A stretch of DNA of 64,000 nucleotides from Acidobacteriaceae bacterium (lineage in GTDB: Bacteria > Acidobacteriota > Terriglobia > Terriglobales > Acidobacteriaceae): positions 496,001 to 560,000 of the forward strand of contig JAOAPN010000014.1 in assembly GCA_025462885.1 (NCBI GenBank), read 5' to 3'. The notes under the pieces were generated by a model. The model worked only from the letters and a program-made list of their open reading frames with translations. It made no database searches and was not told the origin of the DNA. Both the position numbers and the translations under genes were made by a program. Below, in pieces: positions 59,332-64,000 of this stretch (position 1 is the first letter of the stretch; each line of letters starts with the position of its first letter).

Positions 59332-61451
59332 GTGAATTGGTGATGCAGGGCACACGCGGCTTTTCAGCGAAGAAGCTGCAGGTATTGTTGCTTCCTGTGA
59401 CAGCGATCGGCATGGTGTTCGTGATGCTGATTCCGGTGCCGAGCTTCGTGTTGGACCTGCTGCTGGCGGCTTCGATCACTGCATCGGTGATTGTGTTCCT
59501 GACGGCGGTGCAGATTCGGAAGGCGGTGGATTTCTCGGTCTTTCCAACGCTGCTGTTGTTGCTGACATTGTTTCGATTGTCCTTGAATCTTGCATCGAGT
59601 CGAAGGATTCTGCTGCACGGGCATGAAGGCACCCAGGCTGCTGGAGCCGTGATCGAGGCATTCGGGCAGTTCGTCGTGGGTGGGAATTACGTCGTCGGCT
59701 TTGTGTTGTTTCTGGCTCTGATTGCGATTCAGTTTCTGGTGGTAAGCCATGGCGCGGTGAGGACAGCGGAGGTCACGGCGCGGTTCACGCTGGATGCACT
59801 GCCTGGCAAGCAGATGGCGATCGACGCCGACATGAATGCCGGTCTTATCGACGAGCAGGGTGCGCGAAAACGGCGGCAGGCGATTGCCCGTGAGGCCGAG
59901 TTCTACGGTGCCATGGACGGGGCTGCGAAGTTCAACCAGAGAGACTCGCTGGCAACGATTCTGATCACGGCAATCAATATTGTGGCGGGCCTGTTGGTCG
60001 GAGTCCTGCAGCAAGGCGTTGATATAGCTACCGCTCTGAAGACCTACACGATCCTGACCGTCGGAGACGGGTTGGTCACGATCATTCCCAGCCTGCTGGT
60101 GTCGATCGCAGGTGGGATGGTATTGACCCGTGCGTCATCTGCTGGCACATTGAACGAAGAGTTGGGCACGCAGCTCCTTCGCGGGCGCAATACTCTCTGG
60201 ATTGCGTGTGGCGTCTTGCTCGGTCTGGCGCTGATTCCAGGGTTGCCAAAGATATCGTTTCTCCTGATGGCTGCCGGTGTCGGCTTGATGGCGCGACGTG
60301 TCCCGGCAGACAAGGCGGATTCGCTGGCGCAGGCAGAGGAGGCTTCCGGTGCGGATGCGCCAGGTGGAAAAGCAAAGGCAGCCGAGGCATCGAAGGGAGA
60401 GAACCTCGCTTCTTTGTTGAAGATGGACGAGCTCACACTGGAGATCGGCTTTCAATTGATTTCGCTGGTGGACGAGAAGCAGGGCGGCCAGATGCTGAAT
60501 CGCGTGCGCTCCTTGCGCCGCCATCTGGCGACCGAACTGGGTTTCATCGTGCCTGCGGTTCATATCACCGACAACCTGAGACTCCGGCCGCGGGAGTACG
60601 TGGTGAGCCTGCGCGGCGTTGAGATTGCACGCTGGCAGACGGAGCAGAATTTTCTCCTCGCGGTGAACTCCGATCCGAAGGCGCGACCGCTGGCTGGGCT
60701 TGAGACGCGGGAGCCAGCCTTCGGTGTAGCGGCCCGCTGGATTCAGCCAGGACTGGAGGAATCCGCACTTGCGGCGGGCTATTCCGTGGTCGATCAGACT
60801 ACGGTCATCGGGACGCATCTGGGCGAGTTGATCCGACGCCACGCGCATGAGTTGCTGGGCAGGCAGGAGGTGAAGCGTCTGCTGGACAGCATGAATGAGA
60901 GTCATCCGAAGCTCGTCGAAGAACTGGTTCCGAAGTTGATGACGCTGGGTGAGGTGCAGAAGGTATTGCAACAGCTCCTGCGGGAGCAGGTGTCGATCCG
61001 CGACCTTGGGGCAATTCTCGAAGTCCTGGTGGAGGCCGCGCAACAGTCCAAGGGCATCGTTCATCTTGTCGAGACGGTGAGGCAATCGTTGGGCCGTGGA
61101 TTGATTCACCCCTTGCTGGACAGTGATGGCGGGCTGAAGGTCCTCATGCTGGAAGCCGGCCTTGAGGCGGAGCTCCTGTATGCATTCGATCCGCAAGGCG
61201 CATCGCAGCTACTCGGCGACGGAGCCCAGCCAGCCAGTCGGCCGGGAGACTGCATGAAGCGCCTGGTGGATTCTGTGAAACGCCTAACCGGCAATGTATC
61301 GAACGCGGCACTCCCCGTGCTTCTTATCCCAAGTCCGGCGCGCTATCACGTACGACGATGGCTCGAGCCGTTCCTGCCAAAGGTAACGGTGCTGGCGGCG
61401 GTAGAGATCCCGCCGGAGATACGAGTACGAAGTATCGGCACAGTGGGCTAA
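59328..61451 (+). CDS. flhA: flagellar export apparatus protein FlhA
   Basis: The protein has 707 residues from GTG 59328, overlapping flhB. The membrane half has LIPVPSFVLDLLLAASITAS, FPTLLLLLTLFRLSLNLASS and MAIDADMNAGLIDEQGARKR. A linker (about 330-365) leads to the cytoplasmic nonamer-ring domain (ELGFIVPAVHITDNLRLRPR). FlhA docks chaperone-cargo complexes. flhF and flhG, common next neighbours, are absent here. Confidence 0.97.
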   Translation: MSELVMQGTRGFSAKKLQVLLLPVTAIGMVFVMLIPVPSFVLDLLLAASITASVIVFLTAVQIRKAVDFSVFPTLLLLLTLFRLSLNLASSRRILLHGHEGTQAAGAVIEAFGQFVVGGNYVVGFVLFLALIAIQFLVVSHGAVRTAEVTARFTLDALPGKQMAIDADMNAGLIDEQGARKRRQAIAREAEFYGAMDGAAKFNQRDSLATILITAINIVAGLLVGVLQQGVDIATALKTYTILTVGDGLVTIIPSLLVSIAGGMVLTRASSAGTLNEELGTQLLRGRNTLWIACGVLLGLALIPGLPKISFLLMAAGVGLMARRVPADKADSLAQAEEASGADAPGGKAKAAEASKGENLASLLKMDELTLEIGFQLISLVDEKQGGQMLNRVRSLRRHLATELGFIVPAVHITDNLRLRPREYVVSLRGVEIARWQTEQNFLLAVNSDPKARPLAGLETREPAFGVAARWIQPGLEESALAAGYSVVDQTTVIGTHLGELIRRHAHELLGRQEVKRLLDSMNESHPKLVEELVPKLMTLGEVQKVLQQLLREQVSIRDLGAILEVLVEAAQQSKGIVHLVETVRQSLGRGLIHPLLDSDGGLKVLMLEAGLEAELLYAFDPQGASQLLGDGAQPASRPGDCMKRLVDSVKRLTGNVSNAALPVLLIPSPARYHVRRWLEPFLPKVTVLAAVEIPPEIRVRSIGTVG

Positions 61452-61511
61452 GGAAGCTGGCCTCACGGTGCATAGAAATAGTCAGGCGATAGGCGGGAAA
61501 TAGGAGAACGA

Positions 61512-62453
61512 ATGAACGACGCGATGTTGCATGGTCTGGGAACACAAAATATTGGAGTGGAAGATTTCGCTGCACTCGATAGCGGTGCGGAGCTAGCCGG
61601 AATGCTCCTGCCGATGAAGTCCTTATTCGATCCATTCACTGATACGACTGCCTCGCAGGATACGCTGATCGGTTCTGAATCCGACGTTGCGTCGAATCGC
61701 GACCAGCTCTTGATCGAGCACTTGCCTACGGTTCGATACATAGCTCGCCGGATCCACGAGCGTTTGCCGCAGCATGTTGAACTGGACGACCTGGTCTCTG
61801 CTGGAGTGGTCGGCCTGATTGACGCATTCGCAAAGTTCGACCACGGCAAGAAGGTGCAGTTCAAGAGCTACGCCCAGTTCCGCATTCGCGGCGCAATCCT
61901 CGACTCCCTGCGAACCCTGGACTGGAGCCCTCGTGAGTTGCGTCGCAAGGGCCGTGCGGTCGAAGAGGCGATACGCTCGGTCACGCAACGGCTGGGGCGG
62001 GCTCCGCTGGAGCAGGAGATAGCGACTGAGATGGAACTCAGTATTGAGAACTATCAACAACTCCTCGGGGACTTGAAGGGGTTGGAGATTGGCAGCCTGC
62101 ATATGGAGCGCTCGGAGGATTCGGGCGATGAAGAGCTGGCCTACATTCCGGGATCTCCTGAGGAGGATCCGCTGTTTCGTTGTCTGAAGGGCGAGTTGAA
62201 ACAGTGCCTCATCGACGCGATCGAGGAACTGCCGGAGAAGGAACGCCTCGTCCTTACGCTGTACTACTACGAGGAACTAACGATGAAGGAGGTCGGCCAG
62301 GTGCTCGGTGTGGTCGAGTCGCGGGTCTCGCAGATCCACTCCGCTGCTGTGATTCGGCTGCGTGTAGCGTTAGCTGGATTGAAGAGCGGCGGAACGGTAG
62401 TGAAGAAAACGACCCGGACTGTCGTTGGTTCGCATCAGGGTGTAGGGCGTTAA
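61512..62453 (+). CDS. fliA: flagellar sigma factor FliA (sigma-28)
   Basis: The protein has 313 residues. Region 2 (LPTVRYIARRIHERLPQHVE, LDDLVSAGVVGLIDAFAKFD, FKSYAQFRIRGAILDSLRTL, DWSPRELRRKG) and region 4 (ELPEKERLVLTLYYYEELTM, EVGQVLGVVESRVSQIHSAA) match FliA/WhiG sigma factors. An N-terminal extension of about 60 residues is unusual. It directs late flagellar genes; its anti-sigma FlgM is not seen here. Confidence 0.93.
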   Translation: MNDAMLHGLGTQNIGVEDFAALDSGAELAGMLLPMKSLFDPFTDTTASQDTLIGSESDVASNRDQLLIEHLPTVRYIARRIHERLPQHVELDDLVSAGVVGLIDAFAKFDHGKKVQFKSYAQFRIRGAILDSLRTLDWSPRELRRKGRAVEEAIRSVTQRLGRAPLEQEIATEMELSIENYQQLLGDLKGLEIGSLHMERSEDSGDEELAYIPGSPEEDPLFRCLKGELKQCLIDAIEELPEKERLVLTLYYYEELTMKEVGQVLGVVESRVSQIHSAAVIRLRVALAGLKSGGTVVKKTTRTVVGSHQGVGR

Positions 62454-62493
62454 GACTCGCTCAACTTCTACTGGTTTGCTCACGGGAGAGTGG

Positions 62494-63456
62494 ATGGAAA
62501 AGCAACTAGATCAATCGAGTATCGACGCAATGTTCGCGGACGTTCAGGCGAGTCTTGGCTCTGCAGCCGCCTCATCGGGTCCTGACCTCGCGGCCCGGCC
62601 GGAGCCGTACAACTTCAGCCGCGCCGGGCAGATCAGCAACGAGCAGATGCGGGCCATCAGTACGGTCAACAATTTATTCGCCAGAAATCTGATGCGCACG
62701 ATGGGAGCATGGCTGAGGACGGAGTTTGACGTCCGTCTCGTCGCGGGAGAGCAGCTGCCGTATGGCGACTTCGTCGAACGCCTCACCAAGCCGGTGTACG
62801 TGTGCTCGATTCGGCTGGAACCATTTGATGCTCTTGGATTGATGCAGTTTGAGCTGCCACTTGCGCTGCCGATAGTAGATGTCCTGCTGGGCGGAGTGGG
62901 CAGGGCTGCGCAGGCGAGAGAGGTTACCGACATCGAGGAGGCGATCCTCGGTTCAGTCGTGCGGAAGGTGCTGGAGGAGTTGAACGTGGCCTGGCAGTCC
63001 GTCGGGCTGGAGATGGAATTCGAGCGACGGGAGACGGAGGATCAGGTCGAACGGATGATGACGCCGCTTGAGAGAACACTCTGCGTCAGCTTTGAAGTTC
63101 GAATGCCGGAGGCACAGGGAATGTTGAACCTCTGCTTTCCGGCCTCGGTGCTGAACGCGATCCTGCGGCGGCTGGTGGCCGAAGAAGGGCGGCCCCGGCG
63201 GCGACCCAGCGAAGCACGGAGCAGGATGCGGGAGCTCCTGGGGCAGACAGGGGTGGGTGCGGTGCTGCAGTTTCCTCCGGTGCGGTTGCGGGCGGGCCTG
63301 GTCGCGAAGCTTGCGGTTGGATCGGTGCTTCGTCTACCGCTACCGAAGCACGCCGATGCGGAGTTGCGGGTGGGAGGGTTGCTGTTGGGAAGGGCGCAGC
63401 CGGTGCGGACAGGCGAGCATCGCGGCGCGCGGTTTGAAGCTTCGGAGAGGGGATAG
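62494..63456 (+). CDS. fliM: flagellar motor switch protein FliM
   Basis: The protein has 320 residues. ATG 62494 follows GGGAGA; MEKQLDQSSIDAMF is the FliM start. The middle CheC-like domain has FSRAGQISNEQMRAISTVNN and LGGVGRAAQAREVTDIEEAI. The C-terminal SpoA region (GAVLQFPPVRLRAGLVAKLA, VGSVLRLPLPKHADAELRVG) is clear. The usual EIDALL CheY-binding motif at the N-terminus appears as SIDAMF. It sits after fliA and not after fliL. Confidence 0.92.
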   Translation: MEKQLDQSSIDAMFADVQASLGSAAASSGPDLAARPEPYNFSRAGQISNEQMRAISTVNNLFARNLMRTMGAWLRTEFDVRLVAGEQLPYGDFVERLTKPVYVCSIRLEPFDALGLMQFELPLALPIVDVLLGGVGRAAQAREVTDIEEAILGSVVRKVLEELNVAWQSVGLEMEFERRETEDQVERMMTPLERTLCVSFEVRMPEAQGMLNLCFPASVLNAILRRLVAEEGRPRRRPSEARSRMRELLGQTGVGAVLQFPPVRLRAGLVAKLAVGSVLRLPLPKHADAELRVGGLLLGRAQPVRTGEHRGARFEASERG

Positions 63457-63458
63457 GA

Positions 63459-63755
63459 ATGGATGCAGTTGACGATGTGACTTCAGAGAGTGCGCTGGCG
63501 CTTCTCTACGATATTGAGTTGGAAGCGACGTTGCAGTTTGGGTCTCGAGAGATGCCCTTGCGCGAGGTGCTGGAGCTTGGACCGGGAGACGTCGTGGAAC
63601 TGAACCGGCATGTCTCGGAACCCGTCGATCTGGTCGTGGGGGAACGCATTATCGCGCGGGGTGAGGTGGTCGTGGTCAGCGGCAACTTTGCCCTTCGCAT
63701 TACTGAAGTTGCGACGCCGCAGATGCGGCTGGAGAGCATACGATGCCTGATTTAG
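63459..63755 (+). CDS. fliN: flagellar motor switch protein FliN (second SpoA protein)
   Basis: The protein has 98 residues with one SpoA domain: LYDIELEATLQFGSREMPLR, EVLELGPGDVVELNRHVSEP, VDLVVGERIIARGEVVVVSG, FALRITEV. This matches canonical FliN (VDLVVNGKxIARGEVV). It follows fliM by 2 bases. A further ORF overlaps its end. Confidence 0.93.
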   Translation: MDAVDDVTSESALALLYDIELEATLQFGSREMPLREVLELGPGDVVELNRHVSEPVDLVVGERIIARGEVVVVSGNFALRITEVATPQMRLESIRCLI

Positions 63756-64000
63756 GTTTGAGCCGGCGTAGTACCGATGGATTACTGGGGCGAGATATCT
63801 ACTCTTCTGCAAATGGTGCGGTAGAACGCATTTCGTTTGAAGACAAGGCCAGGCGATCCTGCGGGAGCCTGGTGTGTGAAGGGGGTTGGGTGCGCCCCTG
63901 GAGGAATCGGCGGCGTCCGGTCTTTGAAGGGCAGTGGGGGTGCAGCGGACGGTGTGTGTTGGAACTGGTCCGGGCGGCGGTCCGGCGGGAGAGCGGGAAG
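63743..64000 (+). CDS. partial CDS running off the right edge
   Basis: ATG 63743 overlaps the fliN stop by 13 bases, and the frame stays open to the end of the window (86 residues seen). The text is basic and Trp/Cys-rich (CEGGWVRPWRNRRRPVFEG, QWGCSGRCVLELVRAAV). I do not recognise it; position suggests a flagellar or adjacent gene, for example a FliO-, FlgJ- or muramidase-type protein, but nothing confirms this. Confidence 0.55.
   Translation, partial: MPDLGLSRRSTDGLLGRDIYSSANGAVERISFEDKARRSCGSLVCEGGWVRPWRNRRRPVFEGQWGCSGRCVLELVRAAVRRESGK

Overview
The window reads as a chromosomal segment of an acidobacterium, probably Terriglobia/Acidobacteriaceae (Granulicella, Terriglobus or Edaphobacter type). 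This is inferred from gene content: a 1146-residue Oar-like TonB-dependent receptor beside glycoside hydrolases, a membrane-anchored winged-helix regulator, the futalosine menaquinone enzyme MqnD, and dispersed intergenic repeats of the type whose translation reads 'PVILSEAEGP'. No database search was possible.

Bases 1-8.5 kb are accessory and decaying. They hold a frameshifted TetR gene, a DUF3300 gene with a stop and a frameshift, an IS481-like transposase tail abutting a frameshifted DM13 gene, an intact DM13 gene, two intact regulator/enzyme pairs (LysR with an alpha/beta hydrolase, TetR with a short-chain dehydrogenase), and a LysR pseudogene. Both intact pairs are divergent and have clear palindromes between the genes.

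Bases 8.5-19.2 kb are a carbohydrate-use locus. A membrane-bound winged-helix regulator is divergent from a GH27 alpha-galactosidase, a TonB-dependent receptor and a 1411-residue secreted protein. That protein joins a GDPD-like domain to a GH30 glycosidase and two lectin-containing repeats. The locus is followed by truncated AbiEii-like and integrase genes next to tRNA-Lys(CUU), the scar of an integrated element.

Bases 20-42 kb are mostly housekeeping and metabolic genes: mqnD, bioY, an FtsB/DivIC-like protein, a flavin reductase-like protein, esterases and hydrolases, a PHP-domain protein, uvrB, a histidine phosphatase, a flavin monooxygenase, a HAD phosphatase, an adhesin-like DUF4097 protein, a MacA-like efflux adaptor and lexA. 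Between 32.4 and 34.5 kb lies a disturbed patch. It contains a frameshifted zinc-ribbon gene, a 19-codon second copy of the uvrB 3' end, a 19-bp tandem repeat, four copies of a dispersed repeat and a GIY-YIG gene.

Bases 42.3-64 kb are a regulatory trio (OmpR-type regulator, a lone HisKA-like protein, and a sigma-54 activator without a DNA-binding domain) followed by a nearly continuous flagellar cluster: flgB flgC fliE fliF fliG fliH fliI fliJ fliK flgD flgE / fliL fliN-like fliO fliP fliQ fliR flhB flhA fliA fliM fliN. Three sites matching the sigma-54 -24/-12 pattern (TTGG and GC with exact 10-base spacing) sit in front of flgB, fliK and fliL. The trio therefore probably switches on this cluster.
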